Below are positions 38,200 through 50,777 of a DNA stretch of 64,000 bases, one piece after another. A program made the translations under genes and the position numbers. Origin of the DNA: Trichaptum fuscoviolaceum (Eukaryota; Basidiomycota; Agaricomycetes; Hymenochaetales; Trichaptaceae); the NCBI GenBank assembly GCA_910574455.1, contig CAJSYZ010000004.1, positions 3,039,528 through 3,103,527 on the forward strand, read 5' to 3'. Position 1 is the first letter of the stretch. Each line of letters starts with the position of its first letter. Under the pieces are notes generated by a model. That model had not been told where the DNA came from and made no database searches. It saw only the letters and a program-made list of their open reading frames with translations.

Positions 38200-40767
38200 T
38201 CAACGGTAATCCACGAAGCCTTGAAGCTTCGCGGCGACCTTTGGAGGAAATTTGAATGAGGCTATACTCTCGTCAAACGTATTCAGGACAAGCCCAATGC
38301 TAGTCCGTAATGCTACAGTTACATCAACCTTGGCTTCAGTATCATGAATAGAAAACATCTAAAATTGAACATACCTTTCGCAAGTCCATCTACCCACTCA
38401 CTTGCTTGCGATACTTCCATATGCACAAGCAGGCCGTCGGTTGTTTCTGAGGCGGATAATTTATGTTCTTCATCTTCGGATGGCAGCGCGGGCACGGAGT
38501 TCACCAGCTCTGTTTGGTATTCCTCCAGAGCACTTAGATATTGCACCATCGCCTCTAGCACTCTGGGCACATCCCGCTGAACAGTCCCGTATGTATCCTC
38601 CTTGAAAGACCAGGAAAGTAGTGATCCGAGAACTACCAATCAGCCCCAAAGTGGTCAGTTGTCAACTGGAAGCATACATTGTTTTGGGGGAGACGGATGT
38701 TACACACCTTCAACGATCATAGCATCCAAGTCCCTGTTGGGGAGCGCCTTCACTGCGGTCCGATCCTTCCTCTCCCTTCTCCACCACTTACCCAGATGCG
38801 CGACGTTCAAGGAAACATATTTTGGCATGGTCGGAACGACGTTTTTGGCGTTCAATATGGACCCGGGCTTCACATTGACATTGAGTAATGACAGCGGTTT
38901 TTGGCAGACAGTTGAGGCAGCCTTGATGACCTCGGAGATGCCGACGCCGTCACCAGAGGTTTCGGCGATGGCAGAGGTGATTGCTCCGTCTGACGATAGG
39001 GTCTCTGCCAGCTGCCTGATGGGAGAGGGTTTGGCTGGTTTCATGATTGGCTGGCGGATGACTGGGGTTGTTGGTTTTTCATCCAATTTTTTCGCAGGTT
39101 CGACAGACGGTGCTGCTGTGGCCCATCGAGTGATGTCAGGTACACTTTCCCGGGATTTCGAATAACTCATACCTGAAGCTGTTACCGGCTGCCCGCGGCG
39201 CAAGAGAAGTTGATAATCGTGTCCGAGTAGGATCAAACAGCGGCGGACGAGAGAAGCCCAGATAGTGGGGTTGTGCTTCGCGTCGGAGAAAATTATCGCT
39301 CGCCGGGACCGGGCTTGATCGCCATCCGAAGAGAGGGAACAAAGCTCGTTGAAAGCATGGAGCTGTACACCAAGTCAACGGACAATCTATACAAGGGGGC
39401 ACATGATAATATTCAATTGAAACCTTACTTGAAAGTATAGGTTCTCTGAATGAATCCCAGATACCAATGTCGATGCTGGCTCCGCTGAACCATGCGTCAC
39501 TTCTACTGGCTGTTGACCAACGTCAACGGCAAAGACATGGCAAAAAGTGGACACGTACTAATGATGAGCAGGCATCGAACATCGTTGACGTTACATCCCA
39601 AATGATAAGAGTGGAGGATGTGATCAGGTAGGACCGGACCACAAGGTTAAAGTGCGACCATAAGAATGATATCGTGAGTCTCGGGCGGAGGAAATGAGCC
39701 ACGAAAGGCCTACATTTTTTGCGGTCATTGATTTAGTACATGCCCATGAAGTAAACTGATTAATTACATACCTCAGCAAGTTGTGGAGAATTGGCAAACG
39801 GTAGACCAAAGGAAGCAGGACAGATCGTCCGACAGCGAAGGATACCACAGCCGCTACAGACGAAGCCAGGGATAGAAGCAAAATGGATGCAGTTGACGAC
39901 ACGAACGAAGGCAGGATGTGCCATGCAAACTGACGTAGCAAATAGCTTTAGAGACTATGTCCCTGCACATGTAGAGATATGGGTACTTACGTCCATACGT
40001 CTCGACCACCTCACATCCAGCCTGTCTCTAAGGACATCGCGTACCCAGAAGAAGAATGCACCGCTCATATGACTGATTAATATGAACATGAACTGGCCAT
40101 TGATATGGTAAGGGTGTCTCCTGTTGAAACGAAAATATCGTTAGCATATTGCATCAGCATTTTGCATGTTTACCGACTTGGATCCAGCCCAAATTCCAAG
40201 TTTTGCATCTCCGCGAGCAGGAGTCTCGACAAAGTATGAGAAGAACGAGTGCGTAAACACGATAGAGCTAGAGGATGCCAGTAGAATGAGCAGAGCTCGC
40301 TGATACCGGGCCTGGCTCCGGTTTTGAGTAAACGTTTGATACGGTGATAGAGAGGTAGAGCGTGTTGCTAGCAGTAGCATCAGTACAGACGAAAGATGGG
40401 TATTTGTAGTTGCAGACTTACCACTGAGATATGTTTTCCTTAGTACAGCGATGGGCACGGAAGCAAATAGCCACCATAACGAAGCACTGAGAAGTGAAGA
40501 CAAGGAAAGCCAGTTCGCTATCCACCCCAGAATCCCGATAGTTTCAACGCCGCCCTTCATCCAAGCGGTCCAAACAGATGCAAGCACCCAGGATGTGATT
40601 GCACTTGTCGTGAACACTCTGCGGACAAGTCTGCGTGCGAGAACGCTTTTGACATGAGGCTCGTATGTTTGTGAGGCTGGTGGTAATGACTGTGAGGGCC
40701 GTTTTGAGAGTGAGGAAGATATGGCTGTTATGGGTGTTGCACCTGGGGCGGGGGACTGCGCACTCAT
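38200..40767 (-). CDS. NDC1: Transmembrane nucleoporin NDC1
   Basis: Integral pore-membrane nucleoporin, in yeast also needed for spindle pole body insertion. 674 residues in ten exons: 40767-40422, 40367-40178, 40120-39991, 39929-39772, 39709-39559, 39509-39429, 39362-39173, 39115-38708, 38632-38375, 38312-38200. Several membrane helices fill the N-terminal half (FTTSAITSWVLASVWTAW; LSASLWWLFASVPIAVL; ALLILLASSSSIVFTHSFFSYFVETP; FILISHMSGAFFFWV; SILLLSLASSVAAVVSFAV). The soluble part contains LHAFNELCSLSSDGDQARSRRAIIFSD and ends ALRTSIGLVLNTFDESIASFKFPPKVAAKLQGF, a strong Ndc1 C-terminal signature. It is divergent from PEX19 with a 161-bp promoter. Confidence 0.9.
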
Positions 40768-40825
40768 GGTCTGCAGTGAAGAGCACTTTCTTTGAGTGGC
40801 AATGAACCGCGTTCAAGTTTGAGCA

Positions 40826-40839
40826 ACGCGTGGCACGTG
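40826..40839. promoter_or_regulatory. ACGCGT and CACGTG boxes in the NDC1/PEX19 promoter
   Basis: ACGCGT (40826-40831) is followed two bases later by the E-box palindrome CACGTG (40834-40839), midway in the 161-bp space between divergent start codons. MBF-like and bHLH factors bind such boxes in fungi; use here is inferred. Confidence 0.4.
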
Positions 40840-40928
40840 AATTGGCCTCAGACGCGCCTCCACCCCTGCACCATCCTTCGCCTTCTTCCCCCATCCTCAC
40901 CTCAAATTTCTTTCTCTAACAACTTGTC

Positions 40929-42126
40929 ATGGCCCCAGAACATACACCCGCCGCCGAAGAAGAGGATCTTGATGATCTTGATGGTCTGATCACTCCGTTT
41001 CTTCTACGCTGGCACGCTGACAATATGCACTTCACAGACATCGTTGACCAGTTTGACCCAAACCCTGCCAAACCCGAAACGACAAAGAATCAGGCTGCAT
41101 CCTCAGTACAGCCCACAAAAGAGGCTTCGGGCTCTACATCTAGCTCTACCCAAGCTACCGACCCAAAGCCGGACGAAAGTAGTGAGCTTCCCGAAGACCT
41201 TGCCAAGCAGCTGGCGGAGAGCATGGAAAGCTTCATGCGCGAGCTCGCGGGGACGCAAGCGGAACCTGTAAAAGAAGAGGAACTCAAGCTTCGTGAGGAA
41301 TGGGAGAAAATGCTCATCGAGGGTATGAATGGCATAAGTGTTGATGAACGTTCCGCGAATTCGTCTTCTGCGTCTGGTGCCCCCTCCGGCGACGACGAAT
41401 TCCAGAAGAGCATCCGCGCAGCTATGGAAAAGCTTAAGAGCAGCGATTCCGCTCTAAACGTTTGTGCATATATCCCCCTTGCATTCGCTGAAGCTGAATT
41501 GAATCTACTCCATAACATATTGTGATAGTCAGATGCATCGGCCTCTGCAGCGACAACAGATCCGCTTGAAAGCATCCTGAGTCAACTTGGCTCTGAATTC
41601 GAAGGAGAAGACAACGAAGAGCTTCAGGGTATGCTGGAGACCATGATGCGACAACTTATGAGCAAGGAGGTTCTTTACGAGCCATTAAAAGAGCTAAATG
41701 ACAAGGCAAGCTTCATCCCGATGCTGAATGTAGCCCCGTCCATTTCCGTTGTTCTTATGGTGTATATTACCTTCACAGTTTCCCGGATATATGCAAGAAC
41801 ACGATTCTACACTCTCCGCCGAAGACAAAACGCGATACCAGAATCAACTTGAGAAAGTGACGCAGATCGTTGCAGTGTTTGAAGATCCATCGTACACAGA
41901 TGGGGATCAGGAAAAAGGCGCGAAGGTGGTTGCGCTAATGAACGAGGTGGGCTGAAACTACCGTCTGCCTATGCATGAGTACGTCAAGTATATTGACGGT
42001 GGCCATTCTTGTCAGATGCAATCATATGGCTCTCCTCCGGCTGAGATCATGGGTCCTATGCCACCCGGGATGGATTTTGGACCTGACGGAACACCAAAAC
42101 TACCAGAGGGATGCGTCATATCATAG
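40929..42126 (+). CDS. PEX19: Peroxin PEX19
   Basis: Cytosolic chaperone and import receptor for peroxisomal membrane proteins. 310 residues; exons 40929-40983, 41038-41459, 41529-41705, 41779-41946, 42016-42126. Splicing gives the N-terminal DLDDLDDIVDQFDP motif used to bind Pex3. Helical segments follow (LPEDLAKQLAESMESFMRELAG; EFQKSIRAAMEKL; MLETMMRQLMSKEVLYEPLKEL; YQNQLEKVTQIVAVFED). The protein ends in PEGCVIS, where CVIS fits a CaaX farnesylation box, as in canonical Pex19. The third intron (41706-41778) has a GC donor (AAG|GCAAGC). It converges with a Pmp20-type peroxiredoxin. Confidence 0.95.
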
Positions 42127-42294
42127 TACATGTTCCGTAATCATTGAACTTTCGAGTAATTATACCACGTTATCCCGGAGGAGTGTTTGATCAACTCGAT
42201 AAATTCGCAGCTCTCAGCGTTATCATTTCTAGACTTCTATCTAATACATTTCTACGAGCAAGCATCCGGGAGAGTCAACTTTCACGTCAGTTGT

Positions 42295-43126
42295 TCACAA
42301 CTTTGCAAGGACAGCGTCAGCACCAGACACAGTGACACCTGGCTCAGACTCGACCTGAATAGGATTGAGTCAGAGAAGATAGCACATGTATCGGATCGAT
42401 AGACGCACCTCGACATACTCGACCTTAAGGTCATTCAGGATGATAGCGTACCGGTTCGTGCGCTTTCCGAACCCTCGTGCGGAGAGATCGATGCTCAGTC
42501 CCAACGAGTCGGACCACTTGGCGTCTGCGTCAGACAAGCACAAGATCTTCGCAGAACGTTAGTGCACTAGTCAAGCGACTCTGAGATACGATAGCGAGGA
42601 CGCCATGCGCACGTACCTTGTCCTTCACACCCTCAACACGGCCCCACGCGCTCATAACGAACGGGTCGTTCGCGGCGACGACGGCGATTACATCGACGCC
42701 CTTCGCCTTGAACTCGTCGTACTTGTTGATGAAGCCCGGGAGGTGGCTGACATGACATGTTGGCTTAAGTCATAGTCAACAGAGCAGTCACGGTGTGTGC
42801 GGGTGTAGTAAGTAATGTGCATATATGCACCTGTAACGTACCGTGAACGCGCCAGGAACAGAGAACAAGACAACCTTCTTGCCCTTCCACTCGTTGGTCG
42901 AGAGTTGTATGGCTATCATTCACAGAACGTCGACAAAACTCCCTAGAGTGGATTGTAGACCACTTACGAATACCACAAGCGAGCTAATCGAACCTGACCG
43001 TCAATCGCTAAAGCTGCAGATGAGAAAGAGATCACAACTCACGCCGTCATCGAGCTTGGGCTCGTACGGCACGTACGAAAAGGTGCCCTCGGGGATGGTG
43101 TCGCCGACCTTGATGTTGAGAGACAT
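42295..43126 (-). CDS. Peroxiredoxin, Prx5/Pmp20 type, with AKL peroxisomal signal
   Basis: Thiol peroxidase, 171 residues in six exons: 43126-43043, 42983-42968 (16 nt), 42912-42842, 42763-42617, 42546-42409, 42354-42295. The N-terminus is MSLNIKVGDTIPEGTFSYVPY. The 16-nt exon restores the ACGIP motif. FSVPGAFTPTCHVSHLPGF holds the peroxidatic Cys (about residue 60) and its Thr; GVDVIAVVAANDPFVMSAWG and ARGFGKRTNRYA follow. It ends ADAVLAKL; AKL is the PTS1 of yeast Pmp20 proteins, so peroxisomal location is likely. Length matches the family. Confidence 0.94.
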
Positions 43127-43673
43127 ATTTGAGCGGGTGTAGGTGTAGTGTAGAAATGGGGATGGATGAAGATAGGTATAAATACAGGGAGAGTCGTGAG
43201 AGCACATGCATACACTGCTTACCTTGTAACCACCATCACGCAATCCTCGCCCAGCCAGCGCAGATTCCGAATGGTCTCTCTGCAACTTCGACTCGAAATT
43301 ATAGAATGATCTCTCGAATATGGCTGATTGTTCCTCTGTTGACCACAGGGCTAAGGCTTGTTTGTTTACGAACTTGGGTGTAGATCCTTAGCTTCCTCGT
43401 GATACTAGCAGGTGCATCATACACTGGCAGAAGGCTCTTAGGATCCGTTGATACGCGGAGATCTCTTCATGATTCGGTATTCACGGTGACATTCATAATC
43501 TCTGTACACGTTCATGAGGCATGTCCGGAGGTGCGCAAGAGTTCAGTATTACCCTCTCAACCATGCACCTTGTCACTTACCTAACATATTTGGCGGCGGT
43601 CTTTCCTGCAGGTCGCTGTACTTAAAAGCTATGACTGGCTTGTCAACACAGCTTAACTTCTGCTCCAACTTGA
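43127..43673. other. Intergenic between divergent peroxiredoxin and BTB genes
   Basis: 547 bp of promoter sequence for both genes. Overlapping ORFs here are short and not conserved in style. No repeat or RNA gene seen. Confidence 0.45.
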
Positions 43674-44719
43674 ATGCCTACCTCACCTGATACCTCGTCG
43701 GCAACATTCCAGGTCTCGTCGCCCTTTAACACACCAACGTATGCAGACATATTGTTGAAATCTGCCAATGACGACGAGTTTCACGTTCTGAGGGCGAATC
43801 TTGCCCTTGCTTCACCAGTCTTCGCAAGCATGTTTTCAATACTGCGTGCCCCGACGGACGCAGATGCTCGTCCTAAATCGCGGAGCTTGTTCCTCGAAGT
43901 CCCTCTCACAGAAACCAGCCCAGTTCTCGACGATCTCCTGCGACGTCTGTACCCTGGACGACATGAGCCTTTCACAGATGTCAAGCTAGCAATGGACGTC
44001 TTGATTGCGGCCGAGAAGTATGAGCTACAAGTCATCCTGCCGGAAATCAGGCAAGAAATCCGAGATATGGTGGAGAGAAACCCGAAAACCTCCTTGCAAG
44101 TCTACGCTATCGCTTGCCTCCATAAGCTCGAGGAGCAAGTGCGCATGGCAGCCTACACATCCTTGAAAGCACCTCTTCTCGACACCGATCCAGCTGAGCT
44201 TCAGATGATATCTGGTACTACCCTCTTCTCTCTTATCAAATATCGCGAAGCCATAAAAGACAAAGTACTGGCTATCTTCCAACGAGAACCAGCGCTATCC
44301 CCCGAGCTTGTTGCAAGTCTGCGTGCAAACCACTATTCCTCTTATGGGGCGATGCATTGCCCTGGTGCAAGGGATTCTATCAAAGGCAACCCTATCTACC
44401 CTTGGTGGCTCACATACTGTGATGTCGTCCAGAAAGAGATCAAGAAGGCACCGTTAGCCGACAATATACTCACACGAGCGTACATCACAGACTTAACGAG
44501 CCGTGCACATAAGGTGTCGGTCCCCTTCGCACCACCCACTTGCGATCAATGCATAAGAAAACTCTACCACCACTGGGAGTCTCTGGAAGATGGCATAAGA
44601 GCTGAGATGCACCGCCTCGCCTCTGAGGTGAGTGTCCTAACATGATAGAAAATCAATCTGCACTAGCTAACATACGCACATACCTACCATAGGTTCAGCT
44701 TTCTATCCCGTGGAAGTGA
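43674..44719 (+). CDS. BTB/POZ domain protein
   Basis: 326 residues; exons 43674-44627 and 44693-44719, the second adding only VQLSIPWK. The BTB fold spans about residues 20-125: TYADILLKSANDDEFHVLRANLALASPVFASMF is the classical first part, followed by FLEVPLTETSPVLDDLLRRLYPGRH and MDVLIAAEKYELQVILPEI. The C-terminal half is helical, with a CDQCIRKLYHHW segment; no kelch or zinc fingers. Expanded BTB families of this type are common in basidiomycetes and usually of unknown function; protein-protein interaction or cullin adaptor roles are inference. Confidence 0.88.
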
Positions 44720-45471
44720 TGGTCTTCTGACCTGCTATGCGTATGTTGACGAAGAGGTTTTGTACAAAGGCACGCTTTCCTCTTCCAGTTCGGATGTCAC
44801 GGTTTTAGTGGGTTACAACGACGAGCGACGCATTCCCGCACTTTTGCCAGCTTCTGCCAGTGGACATGACTTCTGAACACGCATACATAGTCAATAGCAA
44901 ATCGTAATTGCTCCTGATCAATTTGTCACCTCCTTCCACTTCCTTGACGTTCGATAAACCTTCGCACAAAGACATCAATGCTAAAGTCTTGAGATATGCT
45001 ATTTTCACGTTGTCCCGCTCTGGGAACTACCGAGACGTCAATCATTCTTGGCCCATCTGAAGTGGAGAGGTATACAATATAAAATTGTGCTACAAAGTTA
45101 CAGCTACGCCTACAACGAAGCTCTCAAGCAGATGACACTGTATATGTACTTTATGACGGTATAATTGTACTGTAAAGATAATAAGGAGCCAAGAAAAATG
45201 AAAAGGGGAAGAGGAAGAGTGATTGGGGTGCATTGTAGCGGAAACCATGGATAGGAGTATTGAGTGCAGGAAGACAGATGTAAGTTGCACAGGTTGAAAA
45301 AAAGGAAAACCGAAGCACAAAGGTAGAAACATGAAGGAGGAAAAGTATACAGATGATAAGAAACGAATAAGTTGATGAACGATTAGGCGGGCAAGGAGGG
45401 AATAAGACAAGAGGATGCAAGACATGCAGACTAACACAAGTCCCAAAATTACAAAAGAGAAGCAGAGGAGA
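44720..45471. other. Convergent 3' region of the BTB and Reg1-like genes
   Basis: 752 bp, A-rich on the plus strand near 45180-45470 and therefore a likely long 3' UTR of the minus-strand gene. ORFs here are low-complexity reading frames of UTR; no gene supported. Confidence 0.45.
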
Positions 45472-48400
45472 CTAAGCAGCTGTCCCACTCCATATCGTCC
45501 CCAGCAGACTGCGCGCAGACGACATGATGTCCGCTGCCCGGTTGGAAAACGTCCCAGTGCCTTGCGCATCTACAGTCGTCACCGCGGGTGAGCTGGCACT
45601 GCTAGAGCCGGCTTTCACGACCCTTGTGATACTGGGCAAAGGTACCTCAGAAGACTTGGGCCTCGCTGGAGGAGACGTCGAGCCAATACTCGGAGTTCGG
45701 CTGTGCCTGGCTTTACTCGACACATTGACAGTAGAACTGGATGCCTCTAACGCTGTTTCAGGTGTGACTGTCGATACTGGTATAGAGGGTATAGGAGGCA
45801 TCGTCCTCTGCGACTGAGGTTCAGGGAGCACTGGTGCCAACGCTGTTACAGGCGAGCTGACAGGCGTCTGGTTCCTCGAGCGCAACGACTGTTCGTCCTC
45901 CTCCGGAATGCTCGGTGGCAGCGTCCGACCATCTGTCATCGTCGAGGAACCCGAGTACGAGCCTGCCGCTGACCCAGAGCCTGCGCTAGAGTTCTCCCAA
46001 CTCTCGACGTTCCTCGCATCTTGGGCAGAGCACCGATGCCTGTAAGTAATTGGTGCCGACCGCGACCCGTATGATGAGCGCGAGTCGTTCGAGCCTGCTT
46101 CACTGACAGCGGGGTTTGTCTTCGCCTTGCCTGCGATGGCGCTATCGGAGTGCGAGCTTGCTAACTTGACGGACGCCCCGGTTCGCAACTGCGCGCCCTG
46201 CACACCGACGCTCGGTCTCGTACTCTCGGGTGAGCGATTTGACTCCATATTGCTACTCTGCAGTCCTGAAGAACTCTGCGGTCTATAATAACCGCCAAAT
46301 ACCTTAGTCTCTCCGTTCGGCCCAGCGTTCGCATTACCAGAACCCATCGTCGGCGGACTCAATGACTCACTCAAGCGCATGCGCCTGCTCTCGCTGCTCC
46401 TCCCCCTCTCTTCCGCCCGCCCAATATAGTCCTCGCTCGTCTTGCGGTACAGCCGTACGCCTCTTCCATCGCGGATCTCGCGTCCACTGTGGCCAACACC
46501 TCCCCCGAGCGTGACAACGCTGGCGCTTGCTCCGGATGCCGGCAGCCGACGAGCATGAGGGGACGAGCTGTCGCTCAGTGGGGAAGCTGCACCACTGCAG
46601 TTTGTGCTCCGACTCCGTGAACGACCGCGCTCAGGCTCCATGTCCGACGAAGCCGAAAGGGACGAGTTTCGTGTGCGCGAGCGGCCGCGGGAGTCGCTCC
46701 TGCTGTCCGAGATTGAACGCGCATCAAATGAGGAAGACGACGCAGTTGAAGGCGTAGATGTCGCTGATCCCGACACCGAGACCGAGATTGGCGACGCGCA
46801 TGTCGATCTACCACGTCCAGGTGAGACGTCTGGCGGGGAGAGCAGACCCTGCTTCGTCGGGCTTGCCGAAGGCGAGTGCTGAATGCTATAAGGGAAAGCG
46901 CTGTCTATGTCTCGTGCTGGGACGGAAGATTGTGACGAGACCGGAATCGTAAGTGTTGGTGGGGACGGCGGCGCTGAAGTCACTGGCGCAGCAGATTCAG
47001 AGGAAGGAGGCACAGGAACAGAAGGGGTGCCATGGAACGACTCAGAGCGGAGCGTCGCCACCCGGGGATTCGTTGGCGGGACACCCAAGTAATCCGGCGA
47101 GGGTGTGCGATTGCGTTCTCTTCTTATGCTTTCTGCCGTGTACGCCTGCAACTGCGAGGACGATTGACTCATATCCATCAGCTGTTCCGGTGGACTACTT
47201 TGCCCGTCCACGACATCGGCACCAAGAACAATCCTTACACTCTGCCCATCCTTGTCCTTCTGCCTCTCCTCCGCACGCGCACCGAAATACTCCCTCTCTT
47301 CGCCCATTACAGCCGGACTCGCCACAACGGGCCCGCCCAGCACTCCATTGACATGGCCTCTCCCCATGCCGGACGGAAAGACGATCTGGCCTCCACGCAC
47401 TGGCGGACTTCCGCTCACCGGACTTGCCCCTGCCGGGCTGGACCCGCCAAACTCCAGCTGCGTGCGGAACCGGATTGCTTCCTGCTCAGACCACGGGTGA
47501 ACGCTGCCGTCCGGCGCCTGATACACCAACTCACCCGGCTCGCCGCGCGTCGAGCTCGTCATCACTTGCTGGTTCGCCGTCGACGACGAACTCGAAGAAC
47601 CATCGTGAATTGAACCTTGCTCAAATCCTTCATACACTAAATCCCTCCCCACACTGACGTGCTCTCCGAAGCCATAGCCACCGTAACCATAGGCACTCGT
47701 GTTACCTGAGCCCGCACCAGGAAGATTGGAGTACGCTGAGTACGGGCTATTGCCATACGCGCTCGTTACAGGCATACCTCCAGAATACAATACGCCCTCC
47801 TCCCCGTACGGGTCATAGCTCCCGTACCCGGCGGCAAACCCAGCACCTCCCATACCGTTCGGCGCGAACGCGAATGCATCCTCGCTATCACCCGAGCTGC
47901 CTGCCTCGGCCTTCAGCATCGTCGGGGCAATGGGGGCGATCGTCACATGCTCTCTGTCCCCGCCGCCACCGTACACAGCGCCACCATGTCCGCCGCCACT
48001 CCGGCTTCTCGAGTTCGAGGTCGAGCCTGACCCAGAACCGGAGCCCGAGCCTGGTAGCGCGGACCGCATCGAGTGCGTCGATTTATTTGACTTGTTCGTC
48101 GAGGTCTTCCTGAATCGAGGTCGTTTCGGTTGATCGGCTCTCGACGGCCTTGTGTTCCCATTCCCACCCGAAACACTAAAAGTTGTGGGCGCCGTCGGAT
48201 CGAACACGCTCGGCTCCAGACCATACGCTGAGAGGCTAGTCGAGAACTCCACCATCTTCTGAGTCGAACTGGAATTTAGGCTACTCGACGAGTTCCGCCT
48301 GCTGGGTGTCCGTATCTCCAGCACCTCTTCCTCGTCGTCTTCCTCGTCGTCATCGTCATCGTCGTCCTGTATCCGGGGGCGACCGTAAATTCTTCCCGCT

Positions 48401-50342
48401 CTGCTATCATTACCGGCCTGATGGGACCGTCGCATTTCGTCTTGCGCATCCCATTCGTAGCCTCGACTCGAGTGCACAGGTGCGAGGGAATTGGAATCGG
48501 ACTCAACATGAGGACTGGAAGCTACATCTTCATACATCCCATCTTCCTCGTCCTCTTCATAGCTATCCAAGTCGACAGAAGGATGGTATCGATCGAGAGC
48601 AAGGTAGTTGTGGTACGCGTTCGATGCATATTGATGATGCGACCGGTGGGTCCGCCCATATACAACAAGGAGAATACGAAAGGTATTGTCAGTTACGCCA
48701 GTAAAGTAGATAATTTGTAAATTGAAGTGGAGCCTCACCCATTATCGCTATCATTGCCCGTCCATCCGCGCAATCTCACCTGCAAGGCGCCCTGTTCCGC
48801 ATCCAGATCCTCGTCGGCACCGTGATCATGAGTCAAATCTAAGTCTACATCTGCATCCACCGCATCTGGGGTGCCTCCGTCAATTGCGATGCACTGCTCC
48901 ACGATCGCATTGAAGGAGATGTGCTTCTTCTGCGGGGGTAAGGCCTGATGCACAGCGCCAGAGTTGTGATTCGAGTAGTTGTTGTAGCTTGAGGAATATT
49001 GCGATGGGGACAGCTCGTCAGTCATATTGCTGGATGAGCTCGAATTAGTGTCACTCCGCCCGTCTTGACCCACTTCCGACGGGATGGCAATCGACGGACC
49101 ACTTTCAGCAGTAACAGACCCGGACCACTTGAACGTGCTTGAGCCTGAGCCTGAGCTAGACCCAGACCCACTCCGCGTGCCCATCGGTGGCGCACTAACT
49201 GCACCTACATAAGCCGCCTTGCCAGAGGACGGTGCAGCAATAACGGAAGAAGTCGAAGCTGCAGGAACGCCGCCAGCATACGGCAAGTCCACCAGATTAC
49301 CCACTGCTCCGATCCGCTGACTCGCTGTGAACATGCTGCTGCCTCCGTGTGAGCTTGTCGGTGATATGGGTGGTCTTTCCTCATCTTCGAGTGGGTGTTC
49401 GTGTACCAAATCGAGGGCAATCGCAGAGGGTGCCACGCGAGGTGGGGAAGACGAGGACGATGTCCTGTGCGTCCGTTTACCCGCCCCAAAGCGCGGAAGA
49501 ATGTTCGTGTCGCTCTTCGTGTGGAACATTGGTGGTCGGCCGTTAGCACCGCCAAACGTTGCTCGTCGACTCCGAGGGCTGTCATTTCCGCTCTCGTCAA
49601 CGCCCTCCTCCTCCTCCACATCGTCAACCGCACGACCGTCTTCATGGCCTACTGACGGCTCTCGCGACGCATAGTGGGAGAAGAACGGAGACGGGGGGAG
49701 CGCAGATGTGAGCATTTCTGATATGGAGCGGTGTTTCAGGATTGGCTTCATCGCGGTCCCTCTGTCGTTGACAGTATGATAAGAACGGGCATGCGAGGCG
49801 TGATCTGTAGACCTGTATCGATCGAGCGCAATACTGCTTGATGGAGAAGAGAGAGAGGTCGACGTCGAGCTTTTCTTCATGCTGCTCTTCCCTCGCGGGG
49901 TGTTCGACTTTGGTGGAGATCCGGAGACGGGGGAGGGCGTGGATGATGCGGGCGGCTTGGGAGGCGCCCAGTCATCCGCAGTATGTAGGGGACCATAGAG
50001 CCATGTCACATCGGAATCCTTGAGCCTGTCAAGAGCGTCGTCAATAACATTATCATAATGAACGGATAGACTTGATACGCACCAGTTAAGAGTTTCGGGG
50101 CTCACTGTCTTGAGCTTGTTTCGCTGCTTCCACCACGTCCTCCAACTAGCGTTCTCGAGGCGCAAGCCGTTAGCAATCTCGTTCTTCTGCTTCGTCATGG
50201 AGCGCCAGGAGCGGGCGACGTCGTCTTCTTCCCATTCGTGGCTCAGGTAGTCAACCTGGCCACGCGGCAGCGGTTGGAGGGCGGCATCGTCTGGCACGCC
50301 CGCTGCAACAGAAACGAGCAAGACGGGGAGGTAGTTTGCCAT
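45472..50342 (-). CDS. Reg1-like protein phosphatase 1 regulatory subunit (DUF1752), 1545 aa
   Basis: Exons 50342-50083, 50025-48739, 48562-45472. Residues about 33-90 form the fungal DUF1752/AreA-N block: LSHEWEEDDVARSWRSMTKQKNEIANGLRLENASWRTWWKQRN, then SPETLNWLKDSDVTWLYGPLH after removal of a 57-nt in-frame intron. PILKHRSISEML follows. Near residue 453, QKKHISFNAIVEQCIAIDG matches the RVxF-type Glc7-docking motif of yeast Reg1 (RHIHF). The remaining 1000 residues are low-complexity Ser/Pro/Gly-rich with acidic runs (QDDDDDDDEEDDEEEVLEIRTPSRRNSSSSL). Expected role: directing PP1 to Snf1-type kinase in glucose repression; inferred from yeast. The 176-nt intron 48738-48563 is long for this window but its ends keep frame and no nearer AG exists. 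Confidence 0.82.
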
Positions 50343-50775
50343 CGTTCTGAGAGTGAAAAAGAAATTAGGGGATGGGTATGAGGTGAGTTGCTTGAAGTCG
50401 GTGATAATAAGTTGATACGAGGTGGGATGTCTCCTAAACCGGCTATGTGAGCTTAGGGAGAGAGGTCGCGATCGGCAAGGATCTGTCTAGGAGTTGGCCG
50501 CCGTCGTGGACGACGAGCTCAGGAGACGGCGACGGGGAACATGATATAAGATGGTGTGTTGAGGATGAAGAAGAAGCAGCGAAGCACGCCTCGAGCCGTT
50601 CTGACAGCAGTCCCACAAGAATAAACAAATAAAAATATGTATTTTATTTTTTGGCGGGCCGGGTGCCGCTGCAGTCATGTTCCGACTTTCTCCTGCGGTG
50701 CAGACCAGATCCGACTGTCTTTTGTACGCGAGCCCGGAGCATAACACTCTAGCATACATGTCCCGGCCGCATCAT
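50343..50775. other. 5' flank of the Reg1-like gene
   Basis: Promoter and leader region between the Reg1-like start and the MITE. Small overlapping ORFs only; no recognisable gene. Confidence 0.4.
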
Positions 50776-50777
50776 TA

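Noticed and set aside
47032..47613. 193-codon plus-strand ORF inside the Reg1-like gene
   Set aside because: It is an antisense shadow of a Ser/Pro-rich low-complexity exon, which produces long opposite-strand frames by composition; no domain is recognisable.
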